From contig NZ_FMAG01000012.1 of the NCBI RefSeq assembly GCF_900094585.1, forward strand, positions 90,494 to 154,493: DNA of 64,000 bases. Direction: 5' to 3'. The stretch comes from Martinezella multihospitum. Lineage in GTDB: Bacteria; Pseudomonadota; Alphaproteobacteria; Rhizobiales; Rhizobiaceae. Under the pieces are notes generated by a model. It saw only the letters and a program-made list of their open reading frames with translations, did no database searches and was not told the origin of the DNA. Below, in pieces: positions 54,301 to 61,884 of the stretch (positions are counted from its first letter, which is position 1; every line of letters begins with the position of its first letter). The translations under genes and the position numbers were made by a program.

Positions 54301-54502
54301 CCTGCTCGATGACCTTGGTCACCGAGTTTTCGACAGTTGCCGCGTCAGCGCCGGAGTAGGTGGCGCTGATGCTGACTGTCGTCGGGGCGATCTGCGGATA
54401 TTGCGAAATCGACAACGTGAAGATCGAAAGTGCACCCGCCAGCATGATGACGATGGCGATCACCCAGGCGAAGATCGGCCTGTCGATGAAAAAACGAGAC
54501 AT
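51353..54502 (-). CDS. RND multidrug efflux pump (AcrB-like, HAE1)
   Basis: 1049 residues, starting [21 protein letters not shown]. TM4 relay [21 protein letters not shown] and TM10 [20 protein letters not shown] are intact. The docking and porter segments resemble AcrB/BepG ([45 protein letters not shown]). It follows its adaptor gene by 9 bp. The upstream TetR gene, divergent from the adaptor, is the likely repressor. No channel gene follows. Confidence 0.92.
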   Translation of the reverse strand: [1049 protein letters not shown]

Positions 54503-54511
54503 CGTCTAACC

Positions 54512-55816
54512 TCACTTCTGGGCGCCGGAGGCGGCTTTCATATCGGTCTTTTCCAGCCCCGCCTGCTCCGTAGACGGCTTGCTATCGGCGGCAGCCTGCT
54601 TCACTTCCCCGGTCGCATCGTCAATCGTTACCGGAGAAACGGTGACTTCCTGACCGTCACGAACGCGCTGGACGCCTTCGACGATCACGCGATCGCCGTC
54701 GGCAACGCCCTGGTTGACAAGCCAGCTGTTGCCGATGCTGCGTTCCACCTTCAACACCCGCTGCTGCACCTTGCCCTCGACGGTCACGAACATGGCGATC
54801 GGCTCGCCCTTCGTGTTGCGGGTCACGGCGCGCTGCGGCACGAGGAAGCTGTTTTCGGCAATGCCTTCCTGGATGGTGGCGCGCACATACATGCCCGGCA
54901 GCAGGATGCGGTCCGGATTGGGGAAGACGGCGCGCACGGTGATGGTGCCGACCGTTTCCGCAACGGAGGATTCGGCAAATTCCAATTTGCCGGTTTCCTT
55001 GTATTGGCTGCCGTCCTCAAGCGTCAGATGCACGGAAACGTTGTCGCCGCTCGTCTTCAGCCGGCCATCCGCGACGGCGCGGCGGAATTCGAGCAGGTTT
55101 GTGCTTGACTGTGTGACATCGACATTGATCGGATCGAGCTGACGGATGGTGGTCAGCGCCGTCGTCTGATCGGCAGTGACGAGCGCACCGACCGTGACGG
55201 TGGATGCATCGACGCGGCCGGAGATCGGCGCCCTCATCTTGGTATAATCGAGATTGATGCGGGCTGTCTCCAGTGCCGCCTTGGCGGAAGCGACATCGGC
55301 CTGAGCCTGGACGAGCGTGGACTGCGCGTCATCGAAATCCTGCTTGCTGACCGCGTTCTGGGCGCTCAGGCCCTTGTACCGGTCGAGCTTGGCCTGGGCG
55401 CTGGGTACGGCGCCCTCTGCCTTCTGCAGCGAGGCTGCGGCGCTGTCATAGGATGCCTGATAGGAGGACGGATCGATCTCGTAGAGCACATCGCCCTCCC
55501 GGACCTCGCTGCCTTCCTTGAAATTGCGGCTGCGGATGATGCCGCCAACCTGAGGCCGCACTTCGGCGACGAGGTAGGCGCTGGTGCGGCCAGGCAGTTC
55601 GGCGGTGATGGCGACGGATTGCGGATGCAGCGACATCGCGCTCACTTCCGTCTTGACGACGGGAGCAGTGTTTTGGGCGGAATTCTGCTGGTTGCAGCCC
55701 GCCAGCAACATCGCGGCGACGATTCCGACGGCGGCCAGCGAACCGCGGCCAACCGAAAGGCGGGCTGGTATCACCGGATATGCGAGTGCAGAAGTGGGAG
55801 GGGCGAGCTTTCGCAC
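54512..55816 (-). CDS. RND periplasmic adaptor lipoprotein (MFP)
   Basis: 434 residues from a GTG at 55816, with CAGGAAA about 7 nt upstream; the longer open frame to 56068 overlaps the operator and the tetR gene and was rejected. A lipobox (LLAGC, near residue 35) makes it a lipoprotein anchored in the inner membrane. Core segments: YLVAEVRPQVGGIIRSRNF, a coiled hairpin (SAAASLQKAEGAVPSAQAKL), LDYTKMRAPISGRVDA and IRQLDPINVDVTQS. The C-terminal 40 residues are Ala/Lys-rich and disordered-looking. Confidence 0.87.
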   Translation of the reverse strand: MRKLAPPTSALAYPVIPARLSVGRGSLAAVGIVAAMLLAGCNQQNSAQNTAPVVKTEVSAMSLHPQSVAITAELPGRTSAYLVAEVRPQVGGIIRSRNFKEGSEVREGDVLYEIDPSSYQASYDSAAASLQKAEGAVPSAQAKLDRYKGLSAQNAVSKQDFDDAQSTLVQAQADVASAKAALETARINLDYTKMRAPISGRVDASTVTVGALVTADQTTALTTIRQLDPINVDVTQSSTNLLEFRRAVADGRLKTSGDNVSVHLTLEDGSQYKETGKLEFAESSVAETVGTITVRAVFPNPDRILLPGMYVRATIQEGIAENSFLVPQRAVTRNTKGEPIAMFVTVEGKVQQRVLKVERSIGNSWLVNQGVADGDRVIVEGVQRVRDGQEVTVSPVTIDDATGEVKQAAADSKPSTEQAGLEKTDMKAASGAQK

Positions 55817-55844
55817 GTTGCTATTTCCTGTTGCCTTATTTATA

Positions 55845-55873
55845 GTACCAAGTCGTACAGAAAATATTTGTAC
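55845..55873. promoter_or_regulatory. GTAC-based operator between adaptor and tetR
   Basis: GTACA (55855-55859) and TGTAC (55869-55873) are inverted around 9 bp (GAAAATATT); a further GTAC is at 55845-55848. The 101-bp divergent gap is otherwise AT-rich. This is a likely operator of the adjacent TetR protein and overlaps the probable promoters of both genes. Confidence 0.6.
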
Positions 55874-55917
55874 TGCTTCAAATGTCAATCGTATTCGGCT
55901 GTTGAGGTCAAGACAGT

Positions 55918-56595
55918 GTGCTGACAAAGGAACGAACAGCCAAGGCCGATCAGGTCGCCAAGGGCCGCCCGCGCGGTCGTCCGAAAACCGTGAACGACGA
56001 TGCGCGCCGCGCGGAGATCGTTGCCGAGGCACGCGCGACCTTCTACGAGCTGGGTTATGGCGGCACAACCATGGATCTGGTTGCTGCCCGGTGCCGGATT
56101 TCGAAGCAGACCCTCTACAGGTTGTTTCCGAGCAAGACCGATCTCTTCACGGCCATCATCGCCGAGCATCGCGCATCCATGCTGGCCCTGCCGCGGCCTG
56201 CGGACGAGAACTTGCCGTTCGACAAGGCGCTCGAGCTGATATTCATGATCGACATCGACGAAGATCAGGAGCGTGAACGGGATGCCTTCATTCATCTTGC
56301 CGTCAGTGAATCGCAGCAATTTCCGGAAATCGCGACCTTGCTGCACACTTATGGGGCTAGGCAGTCACAACAGATGCTGGCGGATTGGCTGATCGAGCAG
56401 CAGCGGCGCGGCCTGATCGAAATTGCCGATGCGGCAAGCGGAGCGCGCATGCTGATGAGCATGATCTTCGATGCGATGATTTCGAGGCCGGGCCGCCCGA
56501 AGGATTGGCCAGACCGCGAAACGCGGTTGCGCCATGTGCGCCATTGCATCGCGATTTTTACCGCTGGCGTCCAGCCGCGCAAAGGTGGCTGCTAA
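55918..56595 (+). CDS. TetR-family repressor of the second RND pump
   Basis: 225 residues from a GTG at 55918. The HTH (ARRAEIVAEARATFYELGYG...RCRISKQTLYRLFPSKTDLF, about 29-78) is preceded by a basic arm with GRPRGRPK, a pattern seen in AT-hook-like tails of some TetR proteins. C-terminal ligand domain follows the TetR_C AefR-like type. Divergent from the adaptor gene. Its TAA stop is the first three bases of the repeat at 56593. Confidence 0.85.
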   Translation: MLTKERTAKADQVAKGRPRGRPKTVNDDARRAEIVAEARATFYELGYGGTTMDLVAARCRISKQTLYRLFPSKTDLFTAIIAEHRASMLALPRPADENLPFDKALELIFMIDIDEDQERERDAFIHLAVSESQQFPEIATLLHTYGARQSQQMLADWLIEQQRRGLIEIADAASGARMLMSMIFDAMISRPGRPKDWPDRETRLRHVRHCIAIFTAGVQPRKGGC

Positions 56596-56698
56596 AGCGC
56601 GCCGCGATCTTTCGAATTCGCTTCTTGCGCTTTGGGTTTTGATTTTGTGCAGGTCGTTGTCGCAAAGCCGTTGCGGGCTTCTGCGCGACATGTTTTCG
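56593..56698 (+). repeat. Dispersed ~105-bp repeat, copy 1
   Basis: Begins TAAAGCGCGCCGCGATCTTT and matches copy 2 at 57376 along its whole length with scattered substitutions (shared blocks: CGCGATCTTTCG, CTTGCGCTTT, TGTCGCAAA, CCG-TGCG). Direct orientation to copy 2, about 680 bp between them. It supplies the stop codon of the tetR gene. Confidence 0.75.
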
Positions 56699-56803
56699 GC
56701 CTGTCGTCCCGACGATCTCAGCTCACGAAGAAAAATGCCGATATGGCCTGCTGAGCCATACCGGCATCATCCCGTATCCGGCAAAGGCCGGGATTACTTT
56801 AAT

Positions 56804-57043
56804 TCAGTGTGCCACCACGTTTGCTGTGTCCGTTCCCTCTTCGAACAAGGGATTGGGCAAGCCATTTTCATACATTTCCTGCAGCACGGCCCCGAGCGCC
56901 AAGTCCAGGCACCAGACCGGGAATTCCGCATTCAGGTTTTTGGCGCTTTGCCGTGCATAAGTGATGAGCCGAGCGATTGAGGCCAGTTCCTTGAGCGAGT
57001 CCGGATCCTGGTATGCTGCGTCGATCGGAAGTGCTGCTGTCAT
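56804..57043 (-). CDS. Small orphan protein, unknown
   Basis: 79 residues from the ATG at 57043 (GAGGG about 6 nt upstream). Soluble, with helical segments SLKELASIARLITYARQSAK and WCLDLALGAVLQEMYENG and an acidic tail. No family recognised. Upstream, three 12-bp-spaced GCGTGA(C/T) repeats (57134-57164) may regulate it. It is flanked by the two copies of the 105-bp repeat. Confidence 0.6.
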   Translation of the reverse strand: MTAALPIDAAYQDPDSLKELASIARLITYARQSAKNLNAEFPVWCLDLALGAVLQEMYENGLPNPLFEEGTDTANVVAH

Positions 57044-57477
57044 TTCGTACCCTCTATTGCCCCCGTTCCCGGCAGACGAATCGTGTCTGGCCGGGAACAT
57101 GAGCAAACCGTAACGGATGTTTTGCAGCTTGGCGCGTGACATGCAGCGTGACACGATGCGTGATTGCTGCAAAATTTTACTTTTGCAATTTCAAGGCGTG
57201 AAATGCGGCATGCGAAGGATAGGAAGGAGCCTCGTATCGAACATTTGCGCGCAAAATCCGCCTATGCTTCCGCCATCAGCGTGATTTTGGTGCCGCCTGG
57301 GTGTCGATCTTGGCGGCTCGCTTCTAGTCGACGCCAGGCTAGACGGAGTGGAATTTTCGCGGAGGGTTCCGGCCCTAAAGCGCGTCGCGATCTTTCGGAT
57401 CCGCTCCTTGCGCTTTAGGTTCTTGATCTTGCGTATGTCGCTGTCGCAAAACCGCTGCGCACTTTGCGCAAAATGCT
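57044..57477. other. Intergenic region with direct repeats and dispersed repeat copy 2
   Basis: 434 bp without a recognised gene. It holds the promoter side of the 79-residue protein, the three short direct repeats at 57134, an AT-rich patch near 57170-57195 (possible promoter), and repeat copy 2 at the right end. A plus-strand frame here is short and has no ribosome site. Confidence 0.55.
57134..57164. promoter_or_regulatory. Three 12-bp-spaced direct repeats
   Basis: GCGTGAC at 57134, GCGTGAC at 57146 and GCGTGAT at 57158 are spaced exactly 12 bp, just over one helical turn. They lie 91-121 bp upstream of the 79-residue protein gene. Such arrays are bound by activators acting on one DNA face, or serve as iterons; three units are too few to call an origin. 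Confidence 0.5.
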
Positions 57478-57480
57478 TTA
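57376..57480 (+). repeat. Dispersed ~105-bp repeat, copy 2
   Basis: Starts TAAAGC and ends GCTTTA, so its ends are short inverted repeats. Direct copy of the element at 56593. The right-hand TTA is the stop codon (TAA on the minus strand) of the XRE gene. Confidence 0.75.
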
Positions 57481-57936
57481 GTTGCGCAGGCCGACCGATA
57501 CGTTCGTTGCGCGCGGGAGGTGATCCGGCAGCACGTCGGACGCACTTCCCAGCGATTTGATCAGCGTCAGCACGGACTGGCGAATGCTGGGATCGTTGAT
57601 CTTCATGAACGCCTTGTTGAGGCTCAGGCCCTCTTTGGATGTCAGGAAATCCGACAGATCCTCCAGGCCATTGATTGCGCCGAGGCCGTCGGTGTTCAGC
57701 GGCTGCGAATTGTCCTGCTGGAAGAAGAAGGCAACCGGTACGGCGAGCACGCCGGCAATGGCCTGCAGCCGGCTGGCGCCGATGCGATTGGTGCCCTTTT
57801 CGTATTTTTGCACCTGCTGAAACGTCACGCCGATCTGTTCGGCAAGCCGCTCCTGGCTCATGCCAAGCATAAGACGGCGCGTGCGCACGCGAGAGCCTAC
57901 ATAGGCATCGATCGGGTTCGGTACTTTTGCACTCAC
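57478..57936 (-). CDS. XRE-family HTH regulator
   Basis: 152 residues. Helix-turn-helix at about 12-67 (VGSRVRTRRLMLGMSQERLA, then IGVTFQQVQKYEKGTNRIGA), followed by FFFQQDN and a helical C-terminal region. This architecture is common in rhizobial regulators of unknown target. The stop codon comes from the repeat copy at 57376. Upstream (57937-58100) the DNA is AT-rich and would hold the promoter. Confidence 0.85.
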   Translation of the reverse strand: MSAKVPNPIDAYVGSRVRTRRLMLGMSQERLAEQIGVTFQQVQKYEKGTNRIGASRLQAIAGVLAVPVAFFFQQDNSQPLNTDGLGAINGLEDLSDFLTSKEGLSLNKAFMKINDPSIRQSVLTLIKSLGSASDVLPDHLPRATNVSVGLRN

Positions 57937-58122
57937 TGCGCAATCTCCTTATTCAAATAGGGCTGGCGGATTACACCATACTTTAGCCCTTCACGATAAA
58001 GGGCGCGTGCTCTATCTGCCCGCGAAATGTGCGTTAAATGTGGGTGGAGCTCAACTAAAAGTCTTTTTATATTAAGTTTTGTAACTCCGTACACGCATAA
58101 ACCGCAGAAAAGCTGATTCGCG

Positions 58123-58431
58123 TCAATGCGGATTGAAGATCGAGGACGGCTTGCAATTATAGACGGGGCAGACCGGGTTATCCTTCGTCGGCACGGAGCT
58201 GCGGCTGGCATAGCCGGATATGTCGCATTGCCCGCTGTCGGCCACATAGCGATCGTAGAGAACCGGGCCGCCGCGAGGCGCAGGATAGCGCAATATCACC
58301 GCACGTTCCGCGGCGATCAGTTGCTGCACCGATGCGCAGGATTTGCCGAGCGACTCGTAACGGGAAATTGCCGATGCCGGCCCGGCTATCGCCATCACCG
58401 TCAGAATAAGGGCTGCGGCAATGATCCTCAT
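58123..58431 (-). CDS. Small secreted cysteine-containing protein
   Basis: 102 residues, ATG at 58431 with GGGAGGA upstream. Signal peptide at about 1-21 (ending GPASAIS). The mature protein has four cysteines (GKSCASVQQ, SGQCDISG, NPVCPVYNCK) that could form two disulfides. Proteins of this type are common in Rhizobiaceae without known function. Confidence 0.68.
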   Translation of the reverse strand: MRIIAAALILTVMAIAGPASAISRYESLGKSCASVQQLIAAERAVILRYPAPRGGPVLYDRYVADSGQCDISGYASRSSVPTKDNPVCPVYNCKPSSIFNPH

Positions 58432-58705
58432 CGATGGTTCCTCCCAGCGAAAGTGCTCAATCTAAAATAGTCGCGATACGGGAAATGCCAAGATGCGATG
58501 ATGCCTCCCGTTGTACGGTGATCTGGTTTCCCATTGATCGGGTGCCGGCGGTCACGGCCGTCCCGAAGCGAACTGCCAAAAAGAGGCGATGAGTTGCTTT
58601 CAGCTCAATGAAAGGTTGGGCGTGCATGTCTCTCCCGCTTCAGGAGGAAGCGCGTGCCGGGCCGTTGTCAATCGGCGTCGGTACACAAACGGAGAGGAGG
58701 ACTTC

Positions 58706-59719
58706 ATGCGTGCATCCAGCATTCTTAGATATTCGACTGCTTTTACTCTTGCGATAGCTGCAGCCGGGTTTGCGGCAACGGCGGCACGGGCAGCCGACAA
58801 GATTTCCATCATGGTGGGCGGTTACGAGAAGCAGATCTATCTGCCGGCCAAGCTTGCCGAAGGGCTTGGGTATTTCAAGGAAGAAGGTCTCAACGTCGAG
58901 CTTCTCAACGAGCCCGCGGGCGTCGATGCGGAAAATGAAATGCTCGCAGGCGCCGTCCAGGGTGTCGTCGGCTTTTACGACCATTGCATCGATCTTCAGG
59001 GCAAGGGCAAGTTCGTCGAATCCATCGTGCAGTTCAGCCAGGCACCGGGCGAGGTCGAGCTGGTGTCGGCCAAGCATCCGGAAATCAAATCCCCTGCCGA
59101 TTTCAAGGGTAAGAGCCTCGGCGTCACCGGTCTCGGCTCCTCGACCAATTTCCTGACGCAGTATCTGGCCGTCAAGGCCGGTCTGAAGCTCGGAGAATTC
59201 ACCTCCGTTCCGGTCGGCGCCGGCCAGACCTTCATTGCCGCCATGCAGCAGGATGCCATCCAGGCCGGCATGACGACGGAGCCGACAGTCTCGCGTCTCC
59301 TGAAGACCGGCGAGGCCAAGGTTCTGATCGACATGCGCACGATGGCCGGAACAAGAGCCGCTCTGGGTGGAACCTATCCTGCCGCGTCCCTCTATATGCA
59401 GGAGTCGTGGGTCAAGGATCACAAGGAGGAAGTGCAGAAGCTTGCGAACGCCTTCGTCAAGACGCTGCATTTCATCAATACCCATTCGGCCGCCGAGATC
59501 GCCGACAAGATGCCGAAGGATTTCTATGTCGGTGACAAGGACGGCTATGTGAAGGCGCTCGAAAACGGCAAGGCCATGTTCACTCCCGATGGCGTAATGC
59601 CGGAAGATGGTCCGAAAACCGTTCTTGCCGTGCTTTCCGAATTCTCCAAGAACGTGCAGGGCAAGTCGATTGATCTGTCGAAGACCTACACGACAGAATT
59701 CGTCAAAAACGCCAAATAG
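58706..59719 (+). CDS. NMT1/SsuA-type ABC substrate-binding protein, copy 1
   Basis: 337 residues from the ATG at 58706, after GGAGAGGAGG. A signal peptide ends near residue 31 (ARAAD). The mature sequence starts KISIMVGGYEKQIYLPAKLA and shows the family pattern GYFKEEGLNVELL, GVVGFYDHCIDLQGKGK, GVTGLGSSTNFLTQYLA and VPVGAGQTFIAAMQQDAI. COG0715 family (nitrate/sulfonate/thiamine-precursor/aromatic binding). The substrate is unknown. A second protein of identical length and very similar sequence is encoded 198 bp downstream. Confidence 0.85.
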   Translation: MRASSILRYSTAFTLAIAAAGFAATAARAADKISIMVGGYEKQIYLPAKLAEGLGYFKEEGLNVELLNEPAGVDAENEMLAGAVQGVVGFYDHCIDLQGKGKFVESIVQFSQAPGEVELVSAKHPEIKSPADFKGKSLGVTGLGSSTNFLTQYLAVKAGLKLGEFTSVPVGAGQTFIAAMQQDAIQAGMTTEPTVSRLLKTGEAKVLIDMRTMAGTRAALGGTYPAASLYMQESWVKDHKEEVQKLANAFVKTLHFINTHSAAEIADKMPKDFYVGDKDGYVKALENGKAMFTPDGVMPEDGPKTVLAVLSEFSKNVQGKSIDLSKTYTTEFVKNAK

Positions 59720-59917
59720 CGCGCAGTAGCGTTTCCGGCGCCGGCGGCATATTCGAGCCGTCGGCGTCCGCGTTAATAAAATCGCAATGTTCCCTCGCAG
59801 GGTTGCGCGCTGAAAGCTGACTGAAAGGTTGCCCAGGCTAGGTTTGCTGAGCTTCGTGGAGGAAGCGCCTTTCCAGAGCGTCGTGTGGCGCAAGAATTAA
59901 AACAGGAGGAGACATTG

Positions 59918-60931
59918 ATGCGTCCATCGCGCACCTTTTTTCATACCGTAGCCCTTTCCCTCGTCATATCAGCTGCTTCGCTTGCAGCCACGGCCGCCAA
60001 TGCTGCCGACAAGATTTCCATCATGGTGGGCGGCTACGAAAAGCAGATCTACCTGCCGGCCAAGCTCGCCGAATCCCTCGGCTACTTCAAGGATGAAGGC
60101 CTCGACGTCGAGCTTCTCAATGAATCCGCTGGCGTCGACGCCGAAAACCAGCTGCTCGCCGGCGCCGTTCAGGGCGTCGTTGGCTTCTATGATCACTGCG
60201 TCGACCTGCAGGCCAAGGGCAAGTTCATCAAGTCCGTCGTGCAGTTCAGCCAGGCACCGGGCGAAGTCGAGCTGGTTTCGGCCAAGTATCCGGATATCAA
60301 GTCCTTCGCCGACCTGAAGGGCAAGCGCGCCGGCGTCACCGGCCTCGGCTCGTCGACCAACTTCCTGACGCTCTACATGGCGTCGAAGGCGGGCCTCTCC
60401 CCGGCTGACATCACGCCCGTGCCCGTCGGCGCCGGCCAGACCTTCATCGCCGCCATGCAGCAGGACGCCATCCAGGTGGGCATGACCACCGAGCCGACGA
60501 TTTCGCGGCTGCTCAAAACAGGCGAAGCGAAGATCCTCGTCGATCTGCGCACGCTGAAGGGCACCGAGGCAGCGCTCGGCGGTACCTATCCGGCCGCATC
60601 GCTCTATATGGATGCCGCATGGGTTGACGCCCATAAGGACGAAGTACAGAAGCTTACGAATGCTTTCGTGAAGACGCTGCGCTTCATCAACACGCATTCC
60701 GCCGCTGAAATTGCCGACAAGATGCCGAAGGATTTCTACGTCGGCGACAAGGACGGCTACATCAAGGCTCTCGACGCCGGCAAGGAAATGTTCACGGCCG
60801 ACGGCGTGATGCCGGAAGATGGTCCGAAGACTGTTCTTGCCGTGCTCTCGCAGTTCTCCAAGAACGTCAAGGGCAAGACGATCGACCTGTCGAAGACCTA
60901 CACGACGGAATTCGTGAAGAACGTCAAGTAA
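59918..60931 (+). CDS. NMT1/SsuA-type ABC substrate-binding protein, copy 2
   Basis: 337 residues from the ATG at 59918 (AGGAGGAG upstream). The mature part starts KISIMVGGYEKQIYLPAKLA as in copy 1 and stays collinear without gaps; by eye roughly four in five residues agree. The signal peptides differ clearly (PSRTFFHTVALSLVISAASL here). Differences in the middle, e.g. SPADITPVPVGAG against KLGEFTSVPVGAG, could tune ligand range. Upstream is its own ~200-bp gap, so it may have its own promoter; the ATPase gene follows after 121 bp. Confidence 0.85.
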   Translation: MRPSRTFFHTVALSLVISAASLAATAANAADKISIMVGGYEKQIYLPAKLAESLGYFKDEGLDVELLNESAGVDAENQLLAGAVQGVVGFYDHCVDLQAKGKFIKSVVQFSQAPGEVELVSAKYPDIKSFADLKGKRAGVTGLGSSTNFLTLYMASKAGLSPADITPVPVGAGQTFIAAMQQDAIQVGMTTEPTISRLLKTGEAKILVDLRTLKGTEAALGGTYPAASLYMDAAWVDAHKDEVQKLTNAFVKTLRFINTHSAAEIADKMPKDFYVGDKDGYIKALDAGKEMFTADGVMPEDGPKTVLAVLSQFSKNVKGKTIDLSKTYTTEFVKNVK

Positions 60932-61052
60932 GCAGTCAGAACGCCGCTTCCGGCCAGTTTTCAGGCAGGCTCCGGAAGCGGCAGTTCAACAGACTTTGCA
61001 GTTCACTGGGCTTTGCGTGCACGCCCCGAAGGCACGCGTCAGGATCAGCACC

Positions 61053-61871
61053 ATGCAACAGGATGAACGCCGCACCCCGGCGATCGAGCTCATAAATGTC
61101 AGCCGCCGTTTCGTCTCGCCGACCGGCAAGTCGCTGACCGCACTGCGCGATTTCAACATGACTGTCGAACGCGGCGAATTCGTCGCCGTCGTCGGTCCGA
61201 CGGGCTGCGGCAAGTCGACGACGCTCAACCTCGTCACCGGCCTTGCCAAGCCTAGCGCCGGCGAAGTTCGCCTGATGGGCGGTCCGGTCAACGGCATCGA
61301 TCCGCGCGTCGGCTTCGCCTTCCAGACGGATGCGCTCTTTCCCTGGAAGAACGTCATCGAGAACGTCATGGCCGGCCCACTGTTTCGCGGCAAGTCCAAG
61401 GCCGAGGCTGAAAGGATGGCCAAGGACTGGCTGGCCCGCGTCGGCCTTTCGAAGTTCCTGCATCACTATCCGCATCAGCTCTCGGGCGGTATGCGCAAGC
61501 GCGTCTCGCTGGCGCAGACCTTCATCAACGAGCCGGAAATCCTGCTGATGGACGAGCCCTTCTCGGCGCTCGACGTGCAGACCCGCACGGTCATGCATGA
61601 AGAGCTCCTGAAGCTATGGGCCGAGCGCCAGGCGTCGGTCGTCTTCGTGACGCACGATCTCGAGGAAGCCGTCGCGCTCGCCGACAAGGTCTATGTGCTG
61701 ACGGCCGGCCCGGCGACGGTGAAATCGGTCTACACGATCGACCTGCCGCGCCCGCGCGTCGTCTCGGAGATTCGCTACGAGCAGAACTTCATCGATTATT
61801 GCAAGACGATCTGGGACGACCTGCGCGAAGAGGTCGAAACCAGCTATCGCCGTGCCGCGGAAGCGGCATAA
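61053..61871 (+). CDS. ABC transporter ATPase (SsuB/TauB type)
   Basis: 272 residues from the ATG at 61053 (AGGA 9 nt upstream). Walker A GPTGCGKST, Q-loop GFAFQTDALFPW, signature LSGGMRKRVSLAQ, Walker B ILLMDEPFSALD and switch FVTHDLEEAVALADKVYVL are all intact. No TOBE domain, as expected for this family. Energises import with the downstream permease (13 bp gap). Confidence 0.9.
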   Translation: MQQDERRTPAIELINVSRRFVSPTGKSLTALRDFNMTVERGEFVAVVGPTGCGKSTTLNLVTGLAKPSAGEVRLMGGPVNGIDPRVGFAFQTDALFPWKNVIENVMAGPLFRGKSKAEAERMAKDWLARVGLSKFLHHYPHQLSGGMRKRVSLAQTFINEPEILLMDEPFSALDVQTRTVMHEELLKLWAERQASVVFVTHDLEEAVALADKVYVLTAGPATVKSVYTIDLPRPRVVSEIRYEQNFIDYCKTIWDDLREEVETSYRRAAEAA

Positions 61872-61884
61872 GGGAGGATTGACC

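Noticed and set aside
57134..57164. CRISPR or replication iterons
   Set aside because: Only three 7-bp units with 5-bp gaps; no spacers, cas genes, repABC or AT-rich origin nearby.
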